Part shown: one piece after another, positions 16,173 through 24,636 of the stretch
Position numbering within the stretch: the stretch's first letter is position 1
Layout of the letters: each line of letters opens with the position of its first letter
NCBI GenBank assembly: GCA_937873305.1
Contig: CALMOM010000057.1
Span: 21,086 to 53,953 of the forward strand
Direction: 5' to 3'
Source of the DNA: an uncultured Terriglobus sp.
Lineage (GTDB): Bacteria; Acidobacteriota; Terriglobia; Terriglobales; Acidobacteriaceae
DNA length: 32,868 nt
Made by a program: the position numbers and the translations under genes
Notes under the pieces: model-generated
Seen by the model: the letters and a program-made list of their open reading frames with translations, nothing else
The model's database searches: none
Told to the model about the DNA's origin: nothing

Positions 16173-16958
16173 ATGCCGGTACACCCCAGCTCCATCGTTG
16201 CACCGGGTGCCGTGATACCGGAAAGTTGCACGGTGGGCCCGTTTTGCACGGTGGGTCCGCGCGTTGTCCTGGGCGAAGATTGCGAGCTGGTAAGCCACGT
16301 GGTGTTGGACGGCCAGCTTACTCTGGGCAATGACAACCAGATCTTTCCGTTCACCTCGCTGGGCTGCGCGCCGCAGGATTTAAAGTACGGCGGCGAGGCG
16401 ACACGGCTGACCATCGGCGGCGGCAACACCATCCGCGAGAGCGTGACGGTGAGCCGCGGCACGGTGGGCGGCGGTGGCGAAACGCGCATTGGCAGTGGCT
16501 GCTTGATTATGGCCTACGTGCACATCGGGCACGATAGCCACATCGGCAACGGCGTCATCCTGGCCAATGCGGCCACGCTGGCCGGACACGTCACGGTGGA
16601 GGATTATGCCGTGGTGGGCGCGCTGAACCCGGTGCACCAGCACTGCACTATTGGCACGTATGCCTACGTGGGCGGCGGCACCACCATTACGCAGGATGTA
16701 TTGCCCTACAGCCTGACCAGCGTGCGCCGCGAAAACCGCGCCTTCGGTCTTAATCGTGTCGGGCTGGAGCGTCGCGGCTTTTCGCCGGACGAACTGAAGC
16801 AGCTGCGCGCAGCCTATCGCTTGTTGCAGACCAGCAAGCTGAACACCACGCAGGCATTAGCCGCCATCCAGGAGCGTGTTGCCTCAGGTGACTTTGGCGA
16901 ACGCGTCGGCTATCTTGCAGACTTCATCGCCCGCAGTGAACGCGGCATCATCAAGTAA
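16173..16958 (+). CDS. lpxA: UDP-N-acetylglucosamine acyltransferase LpxA
   Basis: First committed acyl transfer of lipid A synthesis, from hydroxyacyl-ACP to UDP-GlcNAc, as a cytosolic trimer. The 261-residue protein shows left-handed beta-helix hexapeptide repeats through about residue 190 (IVAPGAVIPESCTVGPFCTV onwards) and the catalytic His120 in HIGHDSHIGN, then the C-terminal helical domain (FSPDELKQLRAAYRLL). Length and motifs are standard. It follows fabZ by 3 nt and competes with it for the same hydroxyacyl-ACP pool. Only 12 bp separate its stop from the convergent YaaH-like gene, without a terminator. Its presence shows that the organism makes a lipopolysaccharide-type outer membrane. 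Confidence 0.95.
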   Translation: MPVHPSSIVAPGAVIPESCTVGPFCTVGPRVVLGEDCELVSHVVLDGQLTLGNDNQIFPFTSLGCAPQDLKYGGEATRLTIGGGNTIRESVTVSRGTVGGGGETRIGSGCLIMAYVHIGHDSHIGNGVILANAATLAGHVTVEDYAVVGALNPVHQHCTIGTYAYVGGGTTITQDVLPYSLTSVRRENRAFGLNRVGLERRGFSPDELKQLRAAYRLLQTSKLNTTQALAAIQERVASGDFGERVGYLADFIARSERGIIK

Positions 16959-16970
16959 GCACATTGCTCT

Positions 16971-17630
16971 TTAGAGCTGTTTGCGCACGCCTGCTTCGCT
17001 TTCCAGTAATTTGGTCTGCTCATCCAGTGAGCCTTCCATGGCGGCTTTGGCCTCGCCGGTACGGAAGGTCAGGGGCGAGAGCTTCCCGGTGACATCCTCC
17101 TCTAGAAACGCAAAGGCGGAGTAAAAGGCTAACGCGGCCAGCAGCAGCCCTGTCCATCCTGTCAGCTTGCCGACCAGGGGCAAGTCCCAGCGTGCAATGG
17201 ACGCCGCGCCGGCTGTCCGTATGGCTCCCAAAATCAGAATGGCACCCAGCAGCGGCTTGCCCTTGAACGTGATGATGGTAAGCAGCACAAGGCAGACGGC
17301 AAGGCACAGGAGGAAGAGTGCCGTGGTGTGGCTCTGCGCCGGTGCGTTGACCCAGAGTCCCACACCCTGCACCAGCCAGACCGCCCCGAAGATGGCGTAG
17401 CTGGTGGCCCCGCCGCCATCCCGCGTGATGAACGCCATGATCGCCGGCACCAGTTCCAGCGGTGCCACAAACGCCAGCAACACGATGGCCAGCAGCGATG
17501 CTTCCGAGGCCGGAACCCAGTGTAAGAGGTATGCACCGGACATGACATTGCCGACACCAAAGGCGAACGCCGCAAGTGGCAGCGCGCTTGCATATGGGCG
17601 CAGTACGATTTGGACCGGGATATCTGCCAT
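16971..17630 (-). CDS. GPR1/FUN34/YaaH-like membrane protein
   Basis: A 219-residue inner-membrane protein with six hydrophobic segments, spread over about residues 15-175, followed by a polar cytosolic tail (about 177-219). Helix count, length and the N-terminal ALPLAAFAFGVGNVMSGAYL resemble the GPR1/FUN34/YaaH acetate/succinate transporter family (SatP), but the hallmark NPxPLGL is not preserved, so transport activity and substrate are uncertain. The start at 17630 has AGGTG 2 nt upstream. It diverges from glpK across 157 bp. Expression together with carbon-source uptake is possible but only by context. Confidence 0.55.
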   Translation of the reverse strand: MADIPVQIVLRPYASALPLAAFAFGVGNVMSGAYLLHWVPASEASLLAIVLLAFVAPLELVPAIMAFITRDGGGATSYAIFGAVWLVQGVGLWVNAPAQSHTTALFLLCLAVCLVLLTIITFKGKPLLGAILILGAIRTAGAASIARWDLPLVGKLTGWTGLLLAALAFYSAFAFLEEDVTGKLSPLTFRTGEAKAAMEGSLDEQTKLLESEAGVRKQL

Positions 17631-17787
17631 GGCACCTGCTGTGTATGGGACGCGGCGTTGCGCAAGGGGAACCAGGCGATTCTGCGCCGCGGGATGCCGC
17701 GCACATGCAGTGGCGCTTTTCTTGACGGGGTGATTGAATCAGAGCGAACCTGACGTGCGCCTGCGCAGCGGGGAATGAGGTGACATC

Positions 17788-19296
17788 ATGGCGGACTACG
17801 TTCTGGCGCTAGATCAGGGAACCACCAGCTCCCGCGCCATCCTGTTCAATCGTGCCGGTGCCATCGTGGGCACGGCGCAGCATGAGTTCACGCAGATCTT
17901 TCCGAATGGCAAACCCGGCTGGGTGGAGCACGATCCGTTTGAGATACTCACCAGTCAGCTCTCAAGCGCCGTTGAGGTGTTGGGCCGCACAGGGGTACGG
18001 CCACGCGACGTGGCGGCACTGGGCGTTACCAACCAGCGCGAAACCACCGTAATGTGGGAGCGCGCGACGGGCAAGCCGGTCTATAACGCCATCGTCTGGC
18101 AGGACCGCCGCACAGCCGACCTGTGTGCGCAGCTGACTGCTGCTGGCAATGAGGACGAGGTGCGCCGCCGCACCGGCCTGCGGCTGGATCCCTACTTTTC
18201 CGGCACCAAGGTTACGTGGATTCTGGACAACGTCTCAGGCGCGCGCGAAAGGGCCGAACGCGGCGAGCTCCTCTTTGGCACCGTCGATAGCTGGCTTATT
18301 TGGAATCTCTCCAGCGGCAAACGCCATGTCACGGACCGCACCAACGCTAGCCGCACGCTGCTCTACAACATCGTGGACGATTGCTGGGACGACGAGATGC
18401 TGCGTCTGCTACGCGTACCCCGGTCCATGCTGCCAGAGGTGGTGTGGTCCAGTGAGACACTTGGCCCGGTGAGCACGACGCTTGGGCTTGAGGGCATCGA
18501 GATTGCGGGCATCGCGGGCGACCAGCAGGCCGCGCTGTTCGGTCAGATGTGCACGGAGCCGGGTGATGCCAAGAACACCTACGGCACCGGCTGCTTTCTG
18601 CTGCAACACATCGGCGGCACGTTTCGCAAGAGCGAACACCGCCTGCTGACGACGCTTGCTTGCTCGCTTGACCGTACACCGCAGTATGCGCTGGAGGGCT
18701 CCGTCTTTATCGGCGGCGCGGTGGTGCAATGGTTGCGAGACGGGCTTGGCATCATTGGCCACAGCAGCGACGTGGAGGCGCTGGCGCAAAGCGTGCCGGA
18801 CAGTGGTGGCGTGCTGTTTGTGCCGGCCTTTACAGGCCTGGGCGCGCCCCATTGGGACCCGCACGCCTCGGGCATGATGATCGGCATCGGCCGCGGCACC
18901 ACCAAGGCGCACATTGCACGCGCCGCGCTGGAGAGCATCGCCCTGCAGGTGACTGACCTGATGCGCGCCATGGACGCCGACACACCGGCCCCGCTGCGCG
19001 AATTGCGCGTGGATGGTGGTGCCAGCGCAAACAATACGCTGATGCAGTTGCAGGCCGACCTCTTAGGCGTTCCCGTCCGCCGCCCGGCCTGCCTGGAAAC
19101 AACGGCCATGGGCGCGGCCTACCTTGCCGGGCTGGCGGTTGGCTTCTGGTCCGGCATTGGCGACATTCGGCGCGAACAGACCGGCGGCACACTCCTCCAG
19201 CCAGGAGCCAATCGCAGCGCACTTTACGCTCGCTGGCAGGAAGCAGTGGCGCGCGCGAAGCACTGGAACTCTCCGCACTTGGAAGGAACACGATGA
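17788..19296 (+). CDS. glpK: Glycerol kinase
   Basis: Phosphorylates glycerol to glycerol 3-phosphate with ATP in the cytoplasm. The 502-residue protein has the FGGY-kinase start [14 protein letters not shown], the WVEHDP segment, NQRETTVMW, the [10 protein letters not shown] segment, YGTGCF, and the C-terminal [11 protein letters not shown]. Length is typical. GAGGTG precedes the ATG at 17788 at a good distance. Its stop overlaps the glpD start by 4 nt (ATGA), so the two are translationally coupled. Together with glpD and glpF it completes uptake and entry of glycerol into central metabolism. Confidence 0.97.
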   Translation: MADYVLALDQGTTSSRAILFNRAGAIVGTAQHEFTQIFPNGKPGWVEHDPFEILTSQLSSAVEVLGRTGVRPRDVAALGVTNQRETTVMWERATGKPVYNAIVWQDRRTADLCAQLTAAGNEDEVRRRTGLRLDPYFSGTKVTWILDNVSGARERAERGELLFGTVDSWLIWNLSSGKRHVTDRTNASRTLLYNIVDDCWDDEMLRLLRVPRSMLPEVVWSSETLGPVSTTLGLEGIEIAGIAGDQQAALFGQMCTEPGDAKNTYGTGCFLLQHIGGTFRKSEHRLLTTLACSLDRTPQYALEGSVFIGGAVVQWLRDGLGIIGHSSDVEALAQSVPDSGGVLFVPAFTGLGAPHWDPHASGMMIGIGRGTTKAHIARAALESIALQVTDLMRAMDADTPAPLRELRVDGGASANNTLMQLQADLLGVPVRRPACLETTAMGAAYLAGLAVGFWSGIGDIRREQTGGTLLQPGANRSALYARWQEAVARAKHWNSPHLEGTR

Positions 19297-20861
19297 ATCG
19301 CGAAGCAATGCTACAAGCCGTTCACGCCCAGGGCGCGGAACCGTGGGACATTGTCGTGATTGGCGGCGGTGCCACCGGCGCTGGAGTTGCCGTAGACGCC
19401 GCCACCCGCGGCTACAAGACTCTGCTGGTGGAGCGCGAGGACTTTGGCAAGGGCACCAGCAGCCGTAGCACGAAGCTGGTGCATGGCGGTGTGCGTTACC
19501 TGGAGCAGGGCAACGTGTCGCTGGTGATGGAGGCGTTGAAGGAGCGAGGCCTTTTGCGGCAGAACGCGCCGCACCTGGTGCATGACCTGCCGTTTGTGGT
19601 GCCGAACTACTCCTGGTGGGAGGCACCGTTCTACGGCATCGGCATGAAGATTTACGACCTGCTGGCTGTCAAGTACAGCTTTGGCCGGTCGCGCATCCTG
19701 TCGCGCGAGGAGACCTTGGAGCGTCTGCCAACCATTGCGCAGGAAGGGCTGCGCGGCGGCGTGGTGTACCACGACGGCCAGTTCGACGACACTCGCCTAC
19801 TGATCCACCTGGTGATGACGGCCGCCGACCACGGAGCGACCGTGCTCAACTATTGCGCTGCCGTGAAGCTGGAGCGCGACACGGACGGTTTTGTAAACGG
19901 CGTGCTGCTCAAGGATGGCGAGACCGGCGAGTCGATCCCGGTCAACGCGAAGTGCGTGGTCAACGCGACTGGCATCTTTACCGACGAAGTGCGTCGCATG
20001 GCCGAGCCCGAGGCGGAGCCGATGGTCTCACCCTCGCAAGGCATCCACCTGGTGCTGGAGAAGAGCTTCCTTCGCGCGCAGACCGCCATCATGGTGCCGC
20101 GCACCAGCGACGGCCGTGTTCTCTTCGCCATTCCGTGGCACGGCCACACCGTCGTGGGCACTACGGACACGCCCATCGAAGCGCCCAGCTACGAACCGAA
20201 ACCGCTCGAAGAGGAGATCGCCTTTGTGCTGGACACGGCAGGCGAATACCTGAGCCGCAAGCCCACACGCGACGACATTCTTAGCATTTATGTTGGCATT
20301 CGCCCGCTGGTCAAAGCAGCGGGCAGCGACGCCTCCAAAACCAGCGCCCTCTCGCGCGACCACACCATCCACATCGACGGCAGCGGTTTGCTCACGATCG
20401 TCGGCGGCAAGTGGACAACGTACCGTCACATGGCGGAAGACACGGTGAACCACGCGGCCACACTGGGCAAGCTGCCGGACGCGGCGTGCGTGACGGCGAA
20501 CCTGCACGTCCACGGCTGGTCAGAAGAGAAAAGCCTCGGTGAGCTTGAGGTCTACGGAGCCGATGCAGAAGGCATCCAGGCGCTGATCGCAGAGACACCA
20601 TCGCTGGGCGAAGCTCTGCATCCTGCCCTGCCCTACCTCGCCGCGGAGATCGTCTGGGCCGCACGCAAGGAGATGTCCCGCACCCTGGACGATGCGCTCG
20701 CACGCCGCACGAGGGCGCTGCTGCTGAACACACGTGCCGCCGTCGAGATCGCGCCGCGCGTGGCAGCACTGTTGGCTGCTGAGCTTGGACACGACGAAGC
20801 GTGGCAGGCAGAGCAGGTCGCCTCATTTACGGCATTGGCAAGGCAGTATCTGCCGCAGTAG
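19293..20861 (+). CDS. glpD: Aerobic glycerol-3-phosphate dehydrogenase
   Basis: FAD-dependent, membrane-associated enzyme that oxidises glycerol 3-phosphate to dihydroxyacetone phosphate and passes electrons to quinone. The 522-residue protein has the dinucleotide motif [19 protein letters not shown] near the N-terminus, [15 protein letters not shown], the [12 protein letters not shown] segment near the C-terminal third, and a DAO_C-type domain at the end. AAGGA precedes the ATG, which overlaps the glpK stop by 4 nt. Length fits GlpD. It is cotranscribed with glpK and probably with glpF 50 nt downstream. Confidence 0.96.
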   Translation: MNREAMLQAVHAQGAEPWDIVVIGGGATGAGVAVDAATRGYKTLLVEREDFGKGTSSRSTKLVHGGVRYLEQGNVSLVMEALKERGLLRQNAPHLVHDLPFVVPNYSWWEAPFYGIGMKIYDLLAVKYSFGRSRILSREETLERLPTIAQEGLRGGVVYHDGQFDDTRLLIHLVMTAADHGATVLNYCAAVKLERDTDGFVNGVLLKDGETGESIPVNAKCVVNATGIFTDEVRRMAEPEAEPMVSPSQGIHLVLEKSFLRAQTAIMVPRTSDGRVLFAIPWHGHTVVGTTDTPIEAPSYEPKPLEEEIAFVLDTAGEYLSRKPTRDDILSIYVGIRPLVKAAGSDASKTSALSRDHTIHIDGSGLLTIVGGKWTTYRHMAEDTVNHAATLGKLPDAACVTANLHVHGWSEEKSLGELEVYGADAEGIQALIAETPSLGEALHPALPYLAAEIVWAARKEMSRTLDDALARRTRALLLNTRAAVEIAPRVAALLAAELGHDEAWQAEQVASFTALARQYLPQ

Positions 20862-20911
20862 ATTGGTTCCACCCGGCGGCACCCTGAGGCGCGCCCGGTA
20901 CGGAGAACCAA

Positions 20912-21646
20912 GTGATGGCACGCGGCCCGCTGCTGGGCGAGTTTATGGGCACGTTTGTGCTCCTGCTGCTGGGCAATGGCGTGTGCGCGGCGGTCACGCT
21001 GAAGCGCAGCAAGGCCCAGGGTGCCGGGTGGATGGTGGTTGCGGCGGGCTGGGCGTTGGCAGTGCTGTGCGGCATTTTTGTGGCGCAACTCTTCGGTTCG
21101 GTTGACGCGCACCTGAGCCCCGCCTTCACACTGGCGTTTGCCATCAAGGGCCAGACGTTCGGCAAGCTGCTACCCTTTGCCGCCATGCAGCTCGCAGGTG
21201 CGTTCTGCGGCGCGGCTGTCACGTGGCTCTTCTATCTGCCGCACTGGGCCGTGACCGAAAGCCAGGAAGCGAAGCTGGGGGTCTTTGCGACCAGCCCCAC
21301 CTTTCGCAGGTATAGCTGGGCTCTGTTCTGCGAAGCAACGGCGACGTTCCTCCTCGTCATCGTTGCGGGCAGCATGAGTTCCAAGCTGGTGCTGACCACG
21401 GGCGCGGTCGCAGGCCTGAGCCCGCTGCTGGGCAGCGGATTGATTTGGAGCGTGGGCCTGTCGCTGGGTGCGACCACGGGCTACGCCATCAACCCCGTGC
21501 GCGACCTTGGCCCACGGTTAGCCCACTTTCTGCTGCCGGTCGCAGGCAAGGGCAGCAGCGACTGGAGCTACGCGTGGGTGCCGGTCTTGGGCCCTCTATT
21601 GGGTGCCGGGCTTGCGGGTTGGGTGCTCCGCATCCTCGGCGCGTGA
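20912..21646 (+). CDS. glpF: MIP-family glycerol facilitator (aquaglyceroporin)
   Basis: Inner-membrane channel for glycerol and small polyols, 244 residues with six transmembrane helices plus two half-helices. The MIP landmarks are GEFMGTFVLLLLGNG and the second half-helix INPVRDLGPR (NPV at 194-196, with the conserved Arg197 of the selectivity filter). The first NPA box is altered: HLSPAFT (Ser69 replaces Asn), and the second has Val in place of Ala. Start is the GTG at 20912 (GGAG, 6 nt upstream) or the adjacent ATG at 20915. Context after glpK and glpD supports glycerol uptake; the changed motifs leave the pore's selectivity uncertain. Confidence 0.9.
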   Translation: MMARGPLLGEFMGTFVLLLLGNGVCAAVTLKRSKAQGAGWMVVAAGWALAVLCGIFVAQLFGSVDAHLSPAFTLAFAIKGQTFGKLLPFAAMQLAGAFCGAAVTWLFYLPHWAVTESQEAKLGVFATSPTFRRYSWALFCEATATFLLVIVAGSMSSKLVLTTGAVAGLSPLLGSGLIWSVGLSLGATTGYAINPVRDLGPRLAHFLLPVAGKGSSDWSYAWVPVLGPLLGAGLAGWVLRILGA

Positions 21647-21651
21647 TCCTT

Positions 21652-21660
21652 TGCGAGAAT
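21652..21660 (+). promoter_or_regulatory. Candidate extended -10 (TGC-GAGAAT) for lpxI
   Basis: GAGAAT ends 6 nt before the ATG at 21667 and is preceded by TGC, an extended -10 pattern. The hexamer is two mismatches from TATAAT. It overlaps the region just after the glpF stop, so lpxI could have its own leaderless promoter besides read-through. Confidence 0.3.
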
Positions 21661-21666
21661 GGCACC

Positions 21667-22518
21667 ATGGACCGACTCGGCCTCATCGCCGGCAACGGCC
21701 GCTTCCCTTTCCTGCTGCTGGAAGCAGCGCGTGCACGCGGCTTGCACGTGGTGGTAGCCGCCATTCAGGAGGAGACCGACCCAGAGATGAACTTACGTGC
21801 CGCGGTTGACCCCGGCATGGAAGTGCACTGGTTAAGCCTGGGTGAACTCTCCCGGTTGATCGACACCTTTCAGCGCGCCGGCGTCACGCGTGCGGTGATG
21901 GCTGGACAGGTGCGGCACAAGCAGATCTTCTCTTCAATCCGGCCGGACTGGAGGCTGGCCAAGCTGCTGCTAAACCTGCGCACGCGCTCTACCGACATGC
22001 TGCTAGGCGCGGTGGCCAGGGTGCTGGGTGACGAGGGTATCGAGCTCATCAGTTCGACTGCCTACCTGGAACCTATGCTGGCCCGGACCGGCGTCCTTTC
22101 CGCGCGCGCGCCGAACGAGACGGAGCGCGGCGACATCGAGTACGGACTGCGCGTGGCGCGCGGCATCGCCGGGTTCGATCTGGGCCAAACCGTAGTCATT
22201 GCCGCCGGTGCGTGTGTCGCCGTGGAGGCAATGGAGGGCACGGACGCGACGATTGCCCGTGCAGGTGCGCTCATGCAGTCGCTCGGCAGCGATGTCTCCG
22301 CTCTGGGCCGGTCGCTCACGGTGGTCAAGGTCGCCAAGCCGAAGCAGGATATGCGCTTCGATGTGCCGGTGGTCGGGGTGCCAACCATCCAGGCCATGCA
22401 GGCAGCAGGTGCCACTTGCCTTGCGGTGGAAGCTGGGCGGACGCTGCTGTTCGATGAAGCGGCGCTGCTACGCGCGGCAGATGCGTGGGGCATCACTGTG
22501 GTGGGTGAGCCCGGCTAG
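21667..22518 (+). CDS. lpxI: UDP-2,3-diacylglucosamine pyrophosphatase LpxI
   Basis: Hydrolyses UDP-2,3-diacylglucosamine to lipid X in lipid A synthesis, in place of LpxH. The 283-residue protein matches the LpxI (DUF1009) family: the N-terminal MDRLGLIAGNGRFPFLLLE, the MAGQVRHKQIFSS segment, EDEG-like GDEGIELISST, and a C-terminal core with KPKQDMRFDVPVVGVPTI and AGATCLAVEAGRTLLFDE. Length is typical. It begins 20 nt after glpF. Finding LpxI instead of LpxH fits alpha-proteobacteria, acidobacteria and related groups. It is 5 kb from lpxA and outside the fabZ-lpxA unit. Confidence 0.93.
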   Translation: MDRLGLIAGNGRFPFLLLEAARARGLHVVVAAIQEETDPEMNLRAAVDPGMEVHWLSLGELSRLIDTFQRAGVTRAVMAGQVRHKQIFSSIRPDWRLAKLLLNLRTRSTDMLLGAVARVLGDEGIELISSTAYLEPMLARTGVLSARAPNETERGDIEYGLRVARGIAGFDLGQTVVIAAGACVAVEAMEGTDATIARAGALMQSLGSDVSALGRSLTVVKVAKPKQDMRFDVPVVGVPTIQAMQAAGATCLAVEAGRTLLFDEAALLRAADAWGITVVGEPG

Positions 22519-22586
22519 CCGAATAAATCTCAGACACTCCGTTCGGCGCTGCGTCATACTGGTACTTGAATCACCAGGAGAACAGA

Positions 22587-23138
22587 ATGCAGCGTGCGGG
22601 TCTTTGGACGATGTTGTTGGCAGCGGTAGTGGCGTGCGGCTTTACCGTGCGTTATGCAAATGCGGCAGCGGCGGCTGCCATGCTGGAGCCCGGTACCACC
22701 GCGCCCAACTTCACCCTGCCCTCGCAGGAAGAAAAGCAGGTTAGCCTGAGTGAGTACAAGGGTAAGTGGGTCGTACTGTACTTCTATCCCAAGGACTTTA
22801 CTGGCGGATGCACCCTGGAGGCGCATAACTTTCAGCGCGACCAGGCACAGTTCGACAAGCTGAACGCAGCCATCCTGGGCGTGAGCCTGGATACCGCGGA
22901 CAGTCACAAGGCCTTCTGCACCAAGGAGAATCTCACCTTCAAGCTGCTGGCCGACCCGGACCACAAGGTGGTGGACGAGTATGGCGTGCCGGTGATGGAC
23001 ATGGGGGCAAACCACTTTGCCAAGCGCGTTACCTTTCTGATCGCGCCAGACGGCAAAGTAGCGAAAGTCTGGCCCGATGTGAAGGTGACCAACCACAGCG
23101 AAGAAGTGATTGCCGCAATCAAGGCAGCCAAAGCGTAG
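22587..23138 (+). CDS. Exported peroxiredoxin (Bcp/PrxQ type)
   Basis: Thiol peroxidase, 183 residues. The N-terminus is a signal peptide ending near YANA; a lipobox-like VVAC (residues 14-17) makes a lipoprotein possible. The AhpC/TSA core has the PxxxTxxC motif PKDFTGGC with the peroxidatic Cys75. The usual Bcp resolving Cys five residues on is His80, but Cys111 lies 36 residues after Cys75, the spacing of the alpha-3 resolving cysteine in PrxQ subtypes. It is likely a 2-Cys enzyme in the cell envelope. AGGAG precedes the ATG. A strong intrinsic terminator follows at 23156. Confidence 0.88.
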   Translation: MQRAGLWTMLLAAVVACGFTVRYANAAAAAAMLEPGTTAPNFTLPSQEEKQVSLSEYKGKWVVLYFYPKDFTGGCTLEAHNFQRDQAQFDKLNAAILGVSLDTADSHKAFCTKENLTFKLLADPDHKVVDEYGVPVMDMGANHFAKRVTFLIAPDGKVAKVWPDVKVTNHSEEVIAAIKAAKA

Positions 23139-23155
23139 CCTGTACTCAAACGCAG

Positions 23156-23193
23156 AAAGGCCCGGATCCTCATGAGAGGAGCCGGGCCTTTTT
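23156..23193 (+). terminator. Rho-independent terminator after the peroxiredoxin gene
   Basis: Arms 23156-23171 (AAAGGCCCGG, one mismatch, TCCTC) and 23176-23191 pair over about 15 bp around a 4-nt loop, followed by a T run at 23189-23193. The opposite strand also ends T-rich (TTTCTGCG), so it may act for the convergent gene at 23235 too. Confidence 0.9.
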
Positions 23194-23234
23194 GCTTGCC
23201 TTAACTGCAGTTGGGGAGTCTTAGGTCGTATCGG

Positions 23235-24383
23235 TTACTTGGTGGCTTTCTTTGCAGTGGTCTTCTTGGCCGGTGCTTTGGTGGTGGTCTTCGCAGGAGC
23301 CTTGGCCGTTGTCTTCTTTGAAGCCGTCTTGGCGGCAGTCTTCGTGGCGGATGCCTTGGTCGGAGTCGCCTTTGTTGCGGTCTTAGCCGTCGTCTTCTTT
23401 GCGGGTGACGACTTAGTAGCTGCTGCCTTTTTAGCGGGAGCCTTGGTAGCACTCTCCTTTGTAGCTGCGGTTTTCTTGACCGCGGATTTTACGGGTGCTG
23501 CTGCTTTCTTGGTTGCCAAAGTTTTGCCTCGCTGGTTTGAATTGGCCGCGTTACTGCTGTCGGCCTTGCCGCCACGCACCGCCGTTGGCTGCTTTGCAGT
23601 CGAGGGCTGTTTGCTGGCAGACTTCGTCGCACCCTTTGCAGAACCTTTCGTCGAGGTCCGGCTGGTTGCAGAAACTTTTGTGGTGAGAGCTTTGCTGGTA
23701 CTCGCGTGAGATCTTCCTGACGTCTTCGCGGGCGCAGACTTCTTCACGGCCTTCTTCGCCGGTGGCGGCGGAGTCTTTTTCGCTGCTTTCTTGGCTGCCG
23801 GCGGAGGCGGAGGGGAACTCTTTTTTGCTGCCTTCTTCGCGGCTTTCTTAGCAGCGCTCGGGGCTTTCTTCGCAGCAGCCTTCGCTGGGGCGGACGCCGC
23901 AGCATCGTCGTCATCCTGCTCTTCATCCAGCATGGCACCGCCGAGACCGGCGAGCGTTTCGCTCACCGGTGTCTCGGCTTCGTCCTCTTCTGGCAGCGTC
24001 GGCTCTTCATCCGGCGGCGTGTAGGGGTCTACCTGGGTTGATGGCATCGCGGGCAGGGTTGCAGTTTCAGCATGGTGCTCGTCGCGCAACATGCGGTCCT
24101 TACCCTCTGCGTCGGTGTCGTCGTCGGTATCGTCCTCGTCGTCGATGTCGTCTTCCTCATCGTCCAGCGTGGTGACATCGTCTTCATCGTCGTCGTCATC
24201 CGCATCATCATCATTGTCGTCGTCGTCGTCGATGTCGTCATCGTCCGACGTGGTGGTTACCTCGTCTTCCTCATCTTCATCGTCATCGTCCAGGTCTTCG
24301 TCATCCTCATCATCCTCATCGGCTTCCGGCTCCTCGTAGTCATCCTTGGCCGCCGCGTAGTACTTCAGATCGTCTTCCAGCAT
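23235..24383 (-). CDS. Acidic/basic two-part protein with histone H1-like tail
   Basis: A 382-residue low-complexity protein of opposite halves. Residues 1-95 are an Asp/Glu-rich block with runs such as DDDDIDDDDDNDDDADDDDD; 96-165 is a Pro/Glu-rich linker with a short conserved-looking patch (SETLAGLGGAMLDEE); 166-382 is a histone H1-like Lys/Ala/Thr/Pro tail with many AAKK and TPAKK-type repeats, including proline tracts. It probably binds nucleic acid with the tail while the acidic part competes, screens or recruits. The start at 24383 has GGGAGGG 5 nt upstream. The tail resembles the smaller H1-like protein at 12292. I know no named family with this acidic head. Confidence 0.75.
   Translation of the reverse strand: MLEDDLKYYAAAKDDYEEPEADEDDEDDEDLDDDDEDEEDEVTTTSDDDDIDDDDDNDDDADDDDDEDDVTTLDDEEDDIDDEDDTDDDTDAEGKDRMLRDEHHAETATLPAMPSTQVDPYTPPDEEPTLPEEDEAETPVSETLAGLGGAMLDEEQDDDDAAASAPAKAAAKKAPSAAKKAAKKAAKKSSPPPPPAAKKAAKKTPPPPAKKAVKKSAPAKTSGRSHASTSKALTTKVSATSRTSTKGSAKGATKSASKQPSTAKQPTAVRGGKADSSNAANSNQRGKTLATKKAAAPVKSAVKKTAATKESATKAPAKKAAATKSSPAKKTTAKTATKATPTKASATKTAAKTASKKTTAKAPAKTTTKAPAKKTTAKKATK
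23240..23930. repeat. Low-complexity Lys/Ala-coding repeat tract
   Basis: The DNA coding for the H1-like tail of the gene at 23235-24383 is built of imprecise repeats of GCC/AAG-type codons. The antisense strand yields long open frames of Val/Ala/Phe that look membrane-like but are an artefact. Confidence 0.7.
24100..24345. repeat. Low-complexity GAT/GAC/GAG trinucleotide-like tract
   Basis: Mixed GAC, GAT and GAG codons of the acidic head give a degenerate trinucleotide repeat (seen on the plus strand as TCG/TCA/TCC). Such a tract could change length by slippage, in steps of one codon. Confidence 0.7.
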
Positions 24384-24620
24384 GGTTCCCTCCCACAGGA
24401 TGCACGATAGGATGCAGATTCAGAACGGCGCACAGCTCACTCTGAACACAGCACTATGGTGCACCGCAACTGGTGCAATGGCAAGCACTGTTTTGAGGGC
24501 GCCGTGCACTTCGTGCAGCAGGCTGTCCAAGTCGGCACCGGGAGTAGTCACACGCGCTCACGTTTGCTGCCGTGATCGTTCCAGCGAGGCAGTCATCATA
24601 CGAGCAAGGCCGCATTCTCG

Positions 24621-24629
24621 TGCTAACGT
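24621..24629 (+). promoter_or_regulatory. Candidate extended -10 (TGC-TAACGT) for the amidohydrolase gene
   Basis: TAACGT, preceded by TGC, ends 7 nt before the ATG at 24637. No Shine-Dalgarno lies between, again pointing to a leaderless or nearly leaderless mRNA. Confidence 0.35.
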
Positions 24630-24636
24630 CAAGCGC

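Noticed and set aside
23239..23709. Plus-strand open frame reading like a hydrophobic membrane protein
   Set aside because: It is the reverse complement of the Lys/Ala repeat tail (AAG becomes CTT, GCC becomes GGC), which automatically gives Val/Ala/Phe-rich sequence.
24072..24410. Plus-strand frame of Ile/Val runs
   Set aside because: Reverse complement of the Asp/Glu tract; an artefact of GAT/GAC codons.
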